From Chryseobacterium lactis (GTDB taxonomy: Bacteria > Bacteroidota > Bacteroidia > Flavobacteriales > Weeksellaceae), in the NCBI RefSeq assembly GCF_003815875.1, contig NZ_CP033924.1, forward strand, positions 5,332,001 through 5,396,000: a stretch of 64,000 nucleotides of DNA, given 5' to 3'. Both the position numbers and the translations under genes were made by a program. Each line of letters begins with the position of its first letter. Within the stretch, counting starts at the first letter, position 1. The notes under the pieces are model-generated. The model was not told the DNA's origin. It did not search any database and worked only from the letters and a program-made list of their open reading frames with translations. Of the stretch, positions 1 to 7,849 are shown piece after piece.

Positions 1-2
1 AT

Positions 3-239
3 AAGATCATTGACGACCTGGAACCCGAGTTGAGATTACCTGTTTTGATTAAAAAATACATCAAACAAAACGCAAAAGTAATTGCTTTTAACGTTGACCC
101 TAATTTCAATGATGCCATCGATGGATTGATGTATATCAGAATTAGTGACCTTCCGGAAAACACGATTAAACCGGTGTTAGAAGAAATGAGTGAACAAATC
201 AGAAAGGAACAGGAAAATAATCCGGCTGAGAATCAGTAA
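3..239 (+). CDS. C-terminal end of a probable acyltransferase (partial)
   Basis: The gene enters from before the window; only its last 78 codons are visible. The tail reads through a charged helix, an Asn-Val-Asp-Pro-Asn-Phe-Asn-Asp stretch and a glutamate-rich end. It resembles, from memory, the C-terminus of the fused hemolysin-like/PlsC lysophospholipid acyltransferases common in Flavobacteriia. No catalytic motif lies in the visible part, so the assignment is tentative. It ends about 60 bp before the tRNA-Phe promoter. Confidence 0.5.
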   Translation, partial: KIIDDLEPELRLPVLIKKYIKQNAKVIAFNVDPNFNDAIDGLMYIRISDLPENTIKPVLEEMSEQIRKEQENNPAENQ

Positions 240-275
240 GTTTTTAGTTTTAATCAAAAAAAGTACGATGAATAC

Positions 276-306
276 TTGCTTTGTATACTAAAACTTACTA
301 CTTTTG
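276..306 (+). promoter_or_regulatory. Promoter of first tRNA-Phe
   Basis: A TTG at 276-278 is followed after 20 bp by TACTTTTG (299-306), a perfect match to the Bacteroidota -7 consensus TANNTTTG. Transcription would start about 35 bp before the mature tRNA. The same arrangement occurs before the second tRNA-Phe. Confidence 0.7.
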
Positions 307-348
307 CATCACTTTAAAACAACGAAGTAAGTCAAACAAAAATATAAT

Positions 349-421
349 GGTTTCTTAGCTCAGTTGGTAGAGCAATGGATTGAAAATCCATGTGTCCCTG
401 GTTCGATTCCTGGAGAAACCA
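349..421 (+). tRNA. tRNA-Phe(GAA)
   Basis: The 73-nt cloverleaf has acceptor strands GGTTTCT/AGAAACC, a GGTTCGATTCC T-arm, anticodon GAA at 382-384 flanked by TT and AA, and discriminator A421. CCA is not encoded. An identical gene is at 27,587-27,659. Confidence 0.95.
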
Positions 422-425
422 CTTT

Positions 426-455
426 AAAACCTCTGATTATTCAGAGGTTTTTTTG
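426..455 (+). terminator. Intrinsic terminator of tRNA-Phe
   Basis: A perfect 11-bp stem, AAAACCTCTGA with TCAGAGGTTTT, encloses a 4-base loop and runs into a T-tract. It lies inside the 161-bp repeat. Confidence 0.85.
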
Positions 456-459
456 TTTT

Positions 460-835
460 TTATATACAATTCTTTTTCTCACACTTAGCTCCTTCCCGAA
501 AGATAACAAAACCAATATTAAAGTGTAATAAATTCCTACATAACATATTTGTTTTGGTGGCTATATACAATTTTACGCTATTATCATTGGCTATGCCAAA
601 TCTTCGATTTCCGACGAAGGAAGAATGTCAAATATGGCTAGATTCTTCATTTTACTTCGTAGCATTCAGAATGACAAAGTCATAATAACTAAGATATCAG
701 GATTAGTTTAAAATTGCATACAATCACCTTTATTTTAAAATGAAATAAAAAAATTAATCAAAAATATGGGAATTAATTTTTTATTTGACAGGTAAAACTT
801 AATTTAGTACTGTAAACCAAATTACAAGTACAATT
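460..835. other. Non-coding gap between tRNA-Phe and DUF3472 gene
   Basis: No credible gene is seen in these 376 bases. The segment around 590-680 has imperfect short repeats of the kind found as degenerate dispersed elements in related genomes. I see no clear promoter with correct spacing before the next gene. Confidence 0.4.
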
Positions 836-2182
836 ATGAGAATAAAATTATTAGCCGGTCCTTTTCTTGGCATCGCTCTGCTTGTTTTTCAATCATGCGC
901 AGAAGCCGCTACTGCAACAGAGGACACTGTTTCTGCACAAGAAAATGCATCAGCTTTAAAGAAGACATCATCCATCAGTGTTCCGGTTGCCGGAAACTCT
1001 TTTTTAACCGTAAAACCTTCAGGAGCCAGCGAGGTCATCACATCAACTAAATTAGGCAACTGGACTAACCCGAATACTGTTATCAGCACTTATTTCAGAG
1101 TGAGCAATACAGGAACATTAAATATCGGATTAAAAGCTTCTGTTCCTTCGGGTACAAGTGTTGTAAAAGTGACTGTTGGTAACATATCCAAAAATGTTAC
1201 TTTAACAGGATCTGCAAATAAAGATTTTACCGCTGGAGATTTTACGATATCTACTCCTGGCTATGTAAAGGTTGATCTTCAGGGTATCTCTAAAACCGGT
1301 GGGTACTTTGCAGATGTTACGGATATTACTTTTAATGGAACAGCTTCTACCGGAACCAATATTTACAGTAATGATCCTTCTTACTATTATTGGGCACGCA
1401 GAGGGCCTTCATGTCATCTGAACTACACAATCCCAACCACCGACAATGTCAGCTATTATTACAACGAAGTAACAGTTCCTGCAGGAGAAGATAAGATTGG
1501 CTCTTATTTTATGGCCAACGGCTTCAGTGCAGGCTATTTTGGAATGCAGGTTAATTCTGCTACAGAAAGAAGAATTCTATTCTCTGTATGGAGTCCGTTT
1601 GATACGGATGATCCCAATAATATTCCTCCTGATCACAAAATCATTCTCAACAGATCAGGGACAGGAGTTACAGTGGGAGAGTTCGGCAATGAAGGTTCCG
1701 GTGGACAGAGTTATTTTAAATATAACTGGAGCGCAGGACAAACCTATAAATTTCTATTAAAAGGAGAACCGGACGGTACCGGAAAAACAGATTTTACAGC
1801 CTGGTTCTTATCCCCGGATACTACAACATGGAAGCTGATAGCCAGCTGGAAGAGACCTCAAACCAGCACTTATCTTAAAAGCTTCTACAGCTTCGTTGAA
1901 AATTTTAATCCAGAAAACGGATATCAGGGCAGAAAAGCAGAATTCAAAAATCAATGGGTAAGAACTTCAACCGGCAACTGGAGCGCCATTTCCGGAGCAA
2001 AGTTCAGCGTGGATAACACTTATAATGCACAACAAAGAATAGATGCAATGGGAGGAACAAGTGGCAATGCTTTCTTTTTGCAAAACGGAGGATTCTTTAA
2101 TACAACCGTCGCTCCCGGTTCGCAGTTTTCTATTAGCGCACCTACGCAAGCTCCGAACATCAATTTTTCAACTCTCCCTTAA
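836..2182 (+). CDS. DUF3472-family lipoprotein
   Basis: This 448-aa protein starts with a lipoprotein signal peptide ending in FQSC, with Cys21 as the likely lipidated residue. Residues about 45-170 look like the DUF5077 beta-sandwich. Residues about 180-430 match what I know of DUF3472: YYWARRGPSCH opening, an FSVWSPFDTDDP-type core, and repeated aromatic beta strands. The family is secreted and suspected of carbohydrate binding or hydrolysis, but no reaction is established. A hairpin terminator follows closely, so it is probably monocistronic. It lies between the two tRNA-Phe repeats but outside the phage gene set, so it could be host DNA or passenger DNA. Confidence 0.75.
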   Translation: MRIKLLAGPFLGIALLVFQSCAEAATATEDTVSAQENASALKKTSSISVPVAGNSFLTVKPSGASEVITSTKLGNWTNPNTVISTYFRVSNTGTLNIGLKASVPSGTSVVKVTVGNISKNVTLTGSANKDFTAGDFTISTPGYVKVDLQGISKTGGYFADVTDITFNGTASTGTNIYSNDPSYYYWARRGPSCHLNYTIPTTDNVSYYYNEVTVPAGEDKIGSYFMANGFSAGYFGMQVNSATERRILFSVWSPFDTDDPNNIPPDHKIILNRSGTGVTVGEFGNEGSGGQSYFKYNWSAGQTYKFLLKGEPDGTGKTDFTAWFLSPDTTTWKLIASWKRPQTSTYLKSFYSFVENFNPENGYQGRKAEFKNQWVRTSTGNWSAISGAKFSVDNTYNAQQRIDAMGGTSGNAFFLQNGGFFNTTVAPGSQFSISAPTQAPNINFSTLP

Positions 2183-2201
2183 AATATAACCTAAAATTAT
2201 C

Positions 2202-2236
2202 AGCCAGTTACTTTACAATAAGAACTGGCTTTTTTA
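2202..2236 (+). terminator. Terminator after DUF3472 gene
   Basis: AGCCAGTT (2202-2209) pairs with AACTGGCT (2223-2230) across a 13-nt loop and is followed by a T-run. It lies 20 bp after the stop codon. Confidence 0.75.
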
Positions 2237-2431
2237 TTATATCTAGTTCAGATTTCCGTTTCATGATAATCATATACACTCACTCAATTGAACTGGCCAA
2301 ATACTTAAAAGCTACCCTAACTCTGCAAAACCCTATAACAAAGGAAAACCACCCCGTCTAGCCTTTTTATAGAGCATCTTTCCAAACGTCTATAGTCTTT
2401 CATTTTCAATTTCAGCCTTTATTACTACAAA

Positions 2432-2644
2432 TCAAAAAACACCCGTTTTTACAGGTGTTTTCTTTATTTTTTCTACTTGATCATATGAGATCATTTCTTT
2501 CAAAATTCTTCTGGATGGACACTTGCATGGACATTTGCATGGATAGAAAAAGAATCCTTCACCCTTTTTATCACAAGCATAAGTCCAAATTTTAGATTTA
2601 AATGAAGTTGTTTTGATTATTAAGATATATATAGGGACATTCAT
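2432..2644 (-). CDS. Small cysteine-rich ORF after the repressor gene
   Basis: A 70-codon frame starts 24 bp beyond the repressor stop on the same strand. It encodes a CKCPCKCP motif near residue 36-43, reminiscent of small metal-binding peptides. The last codons are made of the terminator hairpin itself, which is unusual for a real gene. I do not recognise it. It could be a small accessory protein of the element or chance reading of non-coding DNA. Confidence 0.25.
   Translation of the reverse strand: MNVPIYILIIKTTSFKSKIWTYACDKKGEGFFFYPCKCPCKCPSRRILKEMISYDQVEKIKKTPVKTGVF
2436..2461 (-). terminator. Hairpin terminator at left edge of the phage element
   Basis: AAAACACC (2436-2443) pairs with GGTGTTTT (2454-2461), with A/T tracts on both sides, so it may work in both directions. 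It would end the leftward repressor transcript and is the leftmost sequence I assign to the element. Confidence 0.65.
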
Positions 2645-2667
2645 TCATCAATAAAAACGAATGATTA

Positions 2668-3462
2668 TCAATCAGTTATATTCTTTTTCAGTTTCAACAT
2701 CTGCATTTCTGCTTCAAGATCATTCAATCGGTCGTAAAACTCTGCCGGATCCGGTAAATTAAAGTTTAAATGCAGCTTCACCTCCCACACCTCTTTTATA
2801 GTGCTTGGATGAATATTTTGTGTCGGATAATTTCTTCGGTTATCAGATTTACAGATCAGGTTATCATATTTCTTAATTCTGTTCAGACATCTTTTAATTA
2901 AGCCATCTTCAACTTCATTAGAAATAATCGCATAGAGTTTATTATCTTTTATTCCATGGATCCAGTCATCCACAAACTGAGCAATCACATGCGTTCTGTC
3001 CGGCAACGTTGGAAACATAGAATTTCCTTCTATCTCAAACATCCTGAAGACCCCGTTATTAAGGTTCGGAAGCCTGAAGGTAGGAAGGGTTTTAATAAAG
3101 TTAGGATCATTATATCCCTGCAGGTACCCTGCTCTTAATTTATTAGCAACAAGAGCGATATTATCACGGTTGTGCGCATCCACAGTAATTACTTGTGGAA
3201 CCTGTTGTGTAAAATCTGATGGCAAACCTATTGATTCTTTTTTATCGCCGGCGAGCATTTCCCCAACTCCAAGAACCAGCCATTCGGAATTTATTGCGAG
3301 TGCGGAGCAAATTTTTTCGATTACATTAAATTTAGGCTCCGTCCCATTGATATAGCTTCTTATATTGGATTCATTTACTCCTATCATATTGCCAAACACG
3401 GAGTTATTTCCATTCGCAAAATAATCAACAAGTTGTTTTATACGAAAATTTATTCCATTCAT
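2668..3462 (-). CDS. S24/LexA-type phage repressor
   Basis: Numbered from an in-frame TTG at 3468, the N-terminal ~70 residues form a helix-turn-helix of the Cro/CI type and residues about 130-235 an S24 autoprotease fold. Ser150 in EGNSM and Lys192 in GLIKR fit the catalytic Ser/Lys dyad; a RecA-stimulated self-cleavage that induces the element is expected from the family. I chose ATG 3462 (264 aa) over TTG 3468. A short coiled-coil-like tail follows residue 240. It is divergent from the early operon and shares a control region with inverted repeats at 3483-3531. This argues that particle production is SOS-inducible, although cleavage itself is inferred. Confidence 0.88.
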   Translation of the reverse strand: MNGINFRIKQLVDYFANGNNSVFGNMIGVNESNIRSYINGTEPKFNVIEKICSALAINSEWLVLGVGEMLAGDKKESIGLPSDFTQQVPQVITVDAHNRDNIALVANKLRAGYLQGYNDPNFIKTLPTFRLPNLNNGVFRMFEIEGNSMFPTLPDRTHVIAQFVDDWIHGIKDNKLYAIISNEVEDGLIKRCLNRIKKYDNLICKSDNRRNYPTQNIHPSTIKEVWEVKLHLNFNLPDPAEFYDRLNDLEAEMQMLKLKKNITD

Positions 3463-3482
3463 AATCAAATATTTAAATCTTG

Positions 3483-3538
3483 ATTCGAGAATTTTTTCGA
3501 ATTTTCATTTGGTTATTCGTAAAACTTTACGATATTTG
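3483..3538. promoter_or_regulatory. Divergent early control region with operator-like inverted repeats
   Basis: Two inverted repeats lie between repressor and early operon: ATTCGA/TCGAAT (3483-3502) and CGTAAA-AC-TTTACG (3518-3531). The second lies between a TTTG (3508-3511) and GATATTTG (3531-3538, one mismatch from TANNTTTG) spaced 19 bp, so a protein bound there would block rightward transcription. This is the expected layout of a lysogeny switch. Confidence 0.55.
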
Positions 3539-3563
3539 TCTCGTACAAAAGACAAACACGATA

Positions 3564-3785
3564 ATGGACAAAACTACTAAAAAAAGAACATATTACAATA
3601 CAGACATTCTGAATATTCTAAAGGAACGTCACGGTTGTTCACTCGACTTCATTCGTAAATCTTTACGTGGAGACCGAGTTGGTGAAAAACCTGATATGCT
3701 TAGAAAAGAATATAGAATTTTTTTAAGCAAAACCGAACAAGCAATTTATAACGAAGCAGAATCACTTAATAGCAAATTCCCATGA
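3564..3785 (+). CDS. Small early DNA-binding-like protein
   Basis: The 73-aa product starts at ATG 3564; reading further upstream would run into the promoter. It is basic and helical, with a NILKERHGCSLDFIRKSLRGDR stretch that could be a helix-turn-helix (second helix around SLDFIRKSLRG). Position as the first rightward early gene opposite the repressor is where Mu has ner and lambda has cro. Its stop overlaps the next start in an ATGA. Function is inferred from position and weak motif only. Confidence 0.6.
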   Translation: MDKTTKKRTYYNTDILNILKERHGCSLDFIRKSLRGDRVGEKPDMLRKEYRIFLSKTEQAIYNEAESLNSKFP

Positions 3786-3916
3786 AAAAATTATTACAAA
3801 CCTTATTCTGTCACAAAGAGATCGATGTGATAGATGCCAAAACAGGAAGAAAAGAAATTGCCACTTACCAGATCATTCTGGGTATATTTTTTAAAATCAG
3901 ATACAAACCCGGATAA
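3782..3916 (+). CDS. Small ORF coupled to the early regulator
   Basis: This 44-codon frame starts at an ATG that overlaps the previous stop (ATGA at 3782-3785), a typical sign of translational coupling. The product starts MKKLLQTLFCHKEID and ends with a basic FFKIRYKPG. I do not recognise it. It overlaps, in another frame, the first 83 bp of a longer reading of the transposase gene, which supports a later transposase start at 3954. Confidence 0.45.
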   Translation: MKKLLQTLFCHKEIDVIDAKTGRKEIATYQIILGIFFKIRYKPG

Positions 3917-3953
3917 TTATCCGACACCAAACAACAAAATAGCGAAAAAAATT

Positions 3954-6008
3954 ATGCCATTTCAATGGGGCAATATATTAACAGTAACAAAAGATGAGCT
4001 TGTTCCGATGTACTTTAACACGCTTGATTCTTTACAAAAAAAAATCCAGCGATACAGAGATTTGCCATTTGGAATAAAGCAGGTACGAAAAGGGGGAAAT
4101 GGCCGACAGATGCTTATTGATTTTGATTCATTGCCCAAAGAAATTCAGGACAGCATAGGAGATCCACGAAAAATGCAGCATCCCATGATTCCTTTCTTCC
4201 AGTTTGACCCTTCAGCAGTACGATATTTTACGGATTTCAGATTTGAAGACGGAAGCCCGTTAAAAGAAAATTTTAAACAAGAATATATAACCAACGCCAG
4301 TGTTCTTTTAGCGGCAGAAAGATTAAAAACAGCCCGCCTGGAAGAATGGAAAAAATTGAAAAAAAATTCAGGCCGGGGGCTTCTTCCTTCACTCTGTACT
4401 GACCTTATAACATTCAATGAATATTTACCCAAGCTTTTTGGAGTACAGCATACGATACCATCTTCCTACAGAGCTTTTGACAGAATATGGAAACCATTTT
4501 TTAACACATTTGAAGAAGGATATCACTACGGAAGTCTCATATCAGGAAAGCTTAAAAATCAGAACAGAAAACTGATGACAGATGAAATGATCGCATTATT
4601 AAATGACATGTTCGCAGGTCAGGAATATAAGCCATCGAGAACACAGGTAGCCAATCAGTACAAGGCTTTTTTAAGCGGAGATCTTGAAATTATCTCCAAC
4701 GAAACCGGAGAAGTCTACGACCATAGCAACAACGCAAAGTTCAAAGAAATTTCAGACAGTTCCATCATCGCCTGGTTAGGTAAATGGGAATTTAAAATAG
4801 GAACTTTTGCAAAACGCTCCGGAGATCGCCAAAAGCTGATGCAGTCATTTATTCCCTGGCACAAGCTTACTAAAATTAAAGAAGCTGGAACTCTTATCTC
4901 AATCGATGACAGACAGCCTCCTTTTATGTATGATAAAAACAGGAACCGGGTTTGGTTTTATATGGGAATCGACTTGGGATCTGAAACATGGACCTGCTGG
5001 GTTCACGGAAAGACCAAGGAAGGAATTATCATCGAGTTTTATCGTCAAATGATTAGGAATTATATAGAATGGGGATTTAATCTTCCTCTTGGATTAGAAT
5101 GTGAAAGTTCTTTAAACAGCAGTTTTAAAGACACTTTTTTAAGGAATGGAGCGATGTTCGACAATGTTAATATTTATGCAAACCGAGCAAGATCCAAAGC
5201 CATAGAAAGAAAATTTGAAGAACTCAGGTACAGACATGAAAAAAGCAGATTGGGTTGGATGGCCAGACCACACGCCAGGAAAGAAGAAAACCAAAAAAGC
5301 GGCGATGAAGAGGTTTTTATTCCTTACGAGGATATTATAGATCATTCTTTACATGACATTGAAATATGGAATAATGCTCCTCACTCTGTTCATACAGAAA
5401 AAACACGATGGGAAGTATTTTGCGAGATGCAAAACAAAAACACCCAGCCAACGAACTGGAGGGCACTACTCCCCTATCTCGGCAAGGAAACTATTTCAAG
5501 TTGTAATGCAGGAATTATCAATTTCAGAAATACCACTTATGTGTTGGGAATGGATGGGGAAATAACCCTGGGCGAAGATTTAATAAGGCTTATGAAGTAT
5601 GTGGAAGGAAAAGAGTTCAGCATTTTCTGGCTTGACGGAAATGACGGCAGCACTCTGAAGGCGATGATTTATTATGATGATATGATGCTTTGCGAAGTTG
5701 TACCTCATCCGGAATATTCAAAATCAAAACATGAAAGAACTGAGCAGGGAGACCTCAACAGAAAGCTGATGTCAGCCTATGAAAATACAGTCAATTCCTT
5801 TATGGCTCAGCAAAAAAGAGAAATAGAGCAAATCACGATCATCGATCATCGGAGCAAAACTTTGAACAATAAATTTCAGATTCCGGGCAGAAAAAAATAT
5901 ACGCAAACAGAATCTATTCCTCAGGAACTTCTTTTAGAAGAAAACACTGGATATCACTATGAAAAAACAGAAGGAACCGCAAGAAGCTGGAAATCAAATT
6001 TCAGATAA
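3954..6008 (+). CDS. MuA-like DDE transposase
   Basis: The protein is 684 aa from ATG 3954; an in-frame ATG at 3834 would add 40 residues of low-complexity sequence that overlaps a coupled small ORF, so I prefer the later start. The N-terminal ~250 residues are DNA-binding modules. The rve/RNase H-like core follows with SIDDRQ (Asp318/319), WFYMGIDLGS, LECESSLNSSF (Glu382/384) and AIERKFEEL (Glu418). These are the expected places of the DDE triad, but the second position appears to be Glu rather than Asp. A Mu-type C-terminal beta-barrel follows. It would join element ends to target DNA together with the next gene product. Confidence 0.88.
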   Translation: MPFQWGNILTVTKDELVPMYFNTLDSLQKKIQRYRDLPFGIKQVRKGGNGRQMLIDFDSLPKEIQDSIGDPRKMQHPMIPFFQFDPSAVRYFTDFRFEDGSPLKENFKQEYITNASVLLAAERLKTARLEEWKKLKKNSGRGLLPSLCTDLITFNEYLPKLFGVQHTIPSSYRAFDRIWKPFFNTFEEGYHYGSLISGKLKNQNRKLMTDEMIALLNDMFAGQEYKPSRTQVANQYKAFLSGDLEIISNETGEVYDHSNNAKFKEISDSSIIAWLGKWEFKIGTFAKRSGDRQKLMQSFIPWHKLTKIKEAGTLISIDDRQPPFMYDKNRNRVWFYMGIDLGSETWTCWVHGKTKEGIIIEFYRQMIRNYIEWGFNLPLGLECESSLNSSFKDTFLRNGAMFDNVNIYANRARSKAIERKFEELRYRHEKSRLGWMARPHARKEENQKSGDEEVFIPYEDIIDHSLHDIEIWNNAPHSVHTEKTRWEVFCEMQNKNTQPTNWRALLPYLGKETISSCNAGIINFRNTTYVLGMDGEITLGEDLIRLMKYVEGKEFSIFWLDGNDGSTLKAMIYYDDMMLCEVVPHPEYSKSKHERTEQGDLNRKLMSAYENTVNSFMAQQKREIEQITIIDHRSKTLNNKFQIPGRKKYTQTESIPQELLLEENTGYHYEKTEGTARSWKSNFR

Positions 6009-6022
6009 CACAAAATAAAAAT

Positions 6023-6949
6023 ATGGAGATCAATAAAGAATTAAGACAACAAATCCGCAATACCATGCTGCAAAACCGAAAAAACTTCGGGGGTACAGAT
6101 GCAGCATTTGCAAAATCTTTAAGTATAAGCAGCTCAATTTATAGCCGCATAAAAAAAGGAGAAACAGAGAAAGTTTTATCAACCGGCGAATGGTTGAATA
6201 TAGGACGAAAATTTCAGGTCAATATCAACAAAAACGACTGGAAATTCGCAAAAACCGAAGTATACGAACAAATGCATGAGAGCTTTCTGTTCTGCCAAAA
6301 GACAAAAAGCTCAATGATCCTTGTCGATGACTGTGGAATAGGAAAAACAGAATGCGCCAAGGCGATTATTTCTCAGATGAAAAATGCCTTCTACGTCGAT
6401 GCTTCGCAAACTCATACGAAAGTAAGATTCATCAAGCAGATAGCTCTGGTATTGGGATGTGAGACCAAAGGAAAATACCATGAAGTGCTTGAAAATGTAA
6501 AATACGCTTTAAACATTCTTGAAAACCCTTTCATCTGCATTGATGAAGCTGGAGATCTGGAATACAGCGCATACCTGGAATTGAAAGGAATTATGAACGA
6601 TACCGTCGACAATTGCGCCTGGTTTATGATTGGAGCCGATGGCTTAAGAGCAAAAATTACCAAGGGAATTAATAATCACAAAGTAGGATTTGCAGAAATC
6701 TTCAGCCGTTTTTCAGATGACTTTGTCACCCTTGTACCAAGAGGTCCGGAAGATCGCAAGAAATTTTACACAAAACTGATCGGAGATGTCGCTTATGTAA
6801 ATCTTGATGACAAATCTTCCATCAATGAGGTCATCAGAAGCTGTATGGTAAAAATAGATTCTCCATATAAGACCAGAAAAGGCCAGGAAGATGGAAAAAT
6901 CAAATCATTAAGATATTTAAAAACTCTAGTAAGCATCAATAAATCATGA
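6023..6949 (+). CDS. MuB-like AAA ATPase (transposition target selection)
   Basis: The 308-aa protein has an N-terminal helix-turn-helix (about residues 25-65, LSISSSIYSRIKKGE) and an AAA core with Walker A DDCGIGKTE (102-110) and Walker B FICIDEAGD (170-178). In Mu, MuB binds target DNA in an ATP-dependent manner, delivers it to MuA and gives target immunity. It starts 14 bp after the transposase stop and overlaps the next gene by 4 bp, so the three genes are one transcriptional unit. Confidence 0.85.
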   Translation: MEINKELRQQIRNTMLQNRKNFGGTDAAFAKSLSISSSIYSRIKKGETEKVLSTGEWLNIGRKFQVNINKNDWKFAKTEVYEQMHESFLFCQKTKSSMILVDDCGIGKTECAKAIISQMKNAFYVDASQTHTKVRFIKQIALVLGCETKGKYHEVLENVKYALNILENPFICIDEAGDLEYSAYLELKGIMNDTVDNCAWFMIGADGLRAKITKGINNHKVGFAEIFSRFSDDFVTLVPRGPEDRKKFYTKLIGDVAYVNLDDKSSINEVIRSCMVKIDSPYKTRKGQEDGKIKSLRYLKTLVSINKS

Positions 6950-7575
6950 AATCAATATCAGTAAAGCAGGCATTATCTATTGTTTTTAAGCAGTTTGAAT
7001 TCAGTGATCTCTGGTTAAAAACCTTCGGAAAACCGGAAACAACAGGATTTTGGTATCTGGGAGGTGCCGAAAAACATGGGAAAACCACTTTCGCCATGAT
7101 GCTGGCAAAATACCTTGCCGGCTTTGGAAAAGTTCTATATATCTCTGCAGAAGAAGGATTTTCGAAAGATATTATTTCAGCAATGGTCTTTGCAGGACTT
7201 TCAGATACGGATAAGAATTTCAAGCTGCTGGATTATATGCCCTGGGAAGAGCTGCTTCAAAAATTTGAATCCAGAAAATGTCCTAAAATTATATTTATCG
7301 ACAACACGACCGTTTACCGTGATGAAATCACCCGAAAAATGGTATTGGAACTTAAAGAAAAGCACAAAAACAAACTGATCATTTTCGTAAGCCATGAAGA
7401 AAAAAGTCTTCCGGATAGTGCCCTGGGAACAGTGTGGAGAAAATTATCAAAAATCATCATCCAGGCGGAAGGCCTGAGAGCAATCATCTCGGGAAGATGT
7501 CCCGGCGGAACATTAAATATTAACGAAGAAAAAGCAAACCTCTATTGGGGAACAACAACAGAAAATCAACAATAA
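6946..7575 (+). CDS. RecA/RadA-like P-loop ATPase of the transposition operon
   Basis: This 209-aa protein has Walker A GGAEKHGKTT (39-48), a conserved YISAEEG segment (65-71), and a Walker B strand KIIFIDN (114-120) followed by a possible sensor SHEE. The layout is of a short RecA/DnaB-like core, not AAA. Its start overlaps the MuB-like stop (ATGA). Mu itself has no such gene; what it does here is unknown, perhaps DNA handling or recombination after transposition. Confidence 0.65.
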   Translation: MKSISVKQALSIVFKQFEFSDLWLKTFGKPETTGFWYLGGAEKHGKTTFAMMLAKYLAGFGKVLYISAEEGFSKDIISAMVFAGLSDTDKNFKLLDYMPWEELLQKFESRKCPKIIFIDNTTVYRDEITRKMVLELKEKHKNKLIIFVSHEEKSLPDSALGTVWRKLSKIIIQAEGLRAIISGRCPGGTLNINEEKANLYWGTTTENQQ

Positions 7576-7577
7576 TA

Positions 7578-7787
7578 ATGAATACACGAGAAAACATATT
7601 AACCATCGCGTTACAATACGACAGCTACGGAGAGAAATATCTGACAGATTTTGACAGAATGTTTATCCACAAAGAATTAAGCTCCATCTGGAATGAAACA
7701 AGCTATGTAATTCCTGAAGAAGTGGAAAGCAAAATCCAGGTAAAGATGAGAATCATTAACCAGCTTCAATGGGAGTCACCCTATTAA
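7578..7787 (+). CDS. Small hypothetical early protein
   Basis: A 69-aa protein from ATG 7578, two bases after the previous stop; a longer reading from 7545 overlaps the ATPase gene and is unlikely. It is acidic and aromatic, with no motif I recognise. Tight spacing in the early operon supports expression. Confidence 0.6.
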   Translation: MNTRENILTIALQYDSYGEKYLTDFDRMFIHKELSSIWNETSYVIPEEVESKIQVKMRIINQLQWESPY

Positions 7788-7849
7788 AATTGAGAAGCGG
7801 GAAGCCCTTATAAAAAAACAATTCAACATAACACCAAAAACAAAATACT

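Larger units (their letters stand above)
299..459 (+). repeat. Left copy of 161-bp direct repeat with tRNA-Phe
   Basis: This segment is repeated at 27,537-27,697 with one mismatch (A443 versus G27,681). It starts at the -7 promoter element and ends after the terminator T-run, so each copy carries a complete tRNA transcription unit. The spacing between copies is 27,238 bp. The repeats bracket the DUF3472 gene and the whole tailocin-like element. Confidence 0.9.

Noticed and set aside
780..815. Promoter of the DUF3472 gene (TTTG followed by TAATTTAG)
   Set aside because: The spacing is about 12 bp, far shorter than the 19-21 bp found at the convincing promoters in this window.
3834..3953. 40-residue N-terminal extension of the transposase
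   Set aside because: It overlaps a translationally coupled small ORF in another frame and does not look like a domain; the later ATG at 3,954 begins the recognisable protein.
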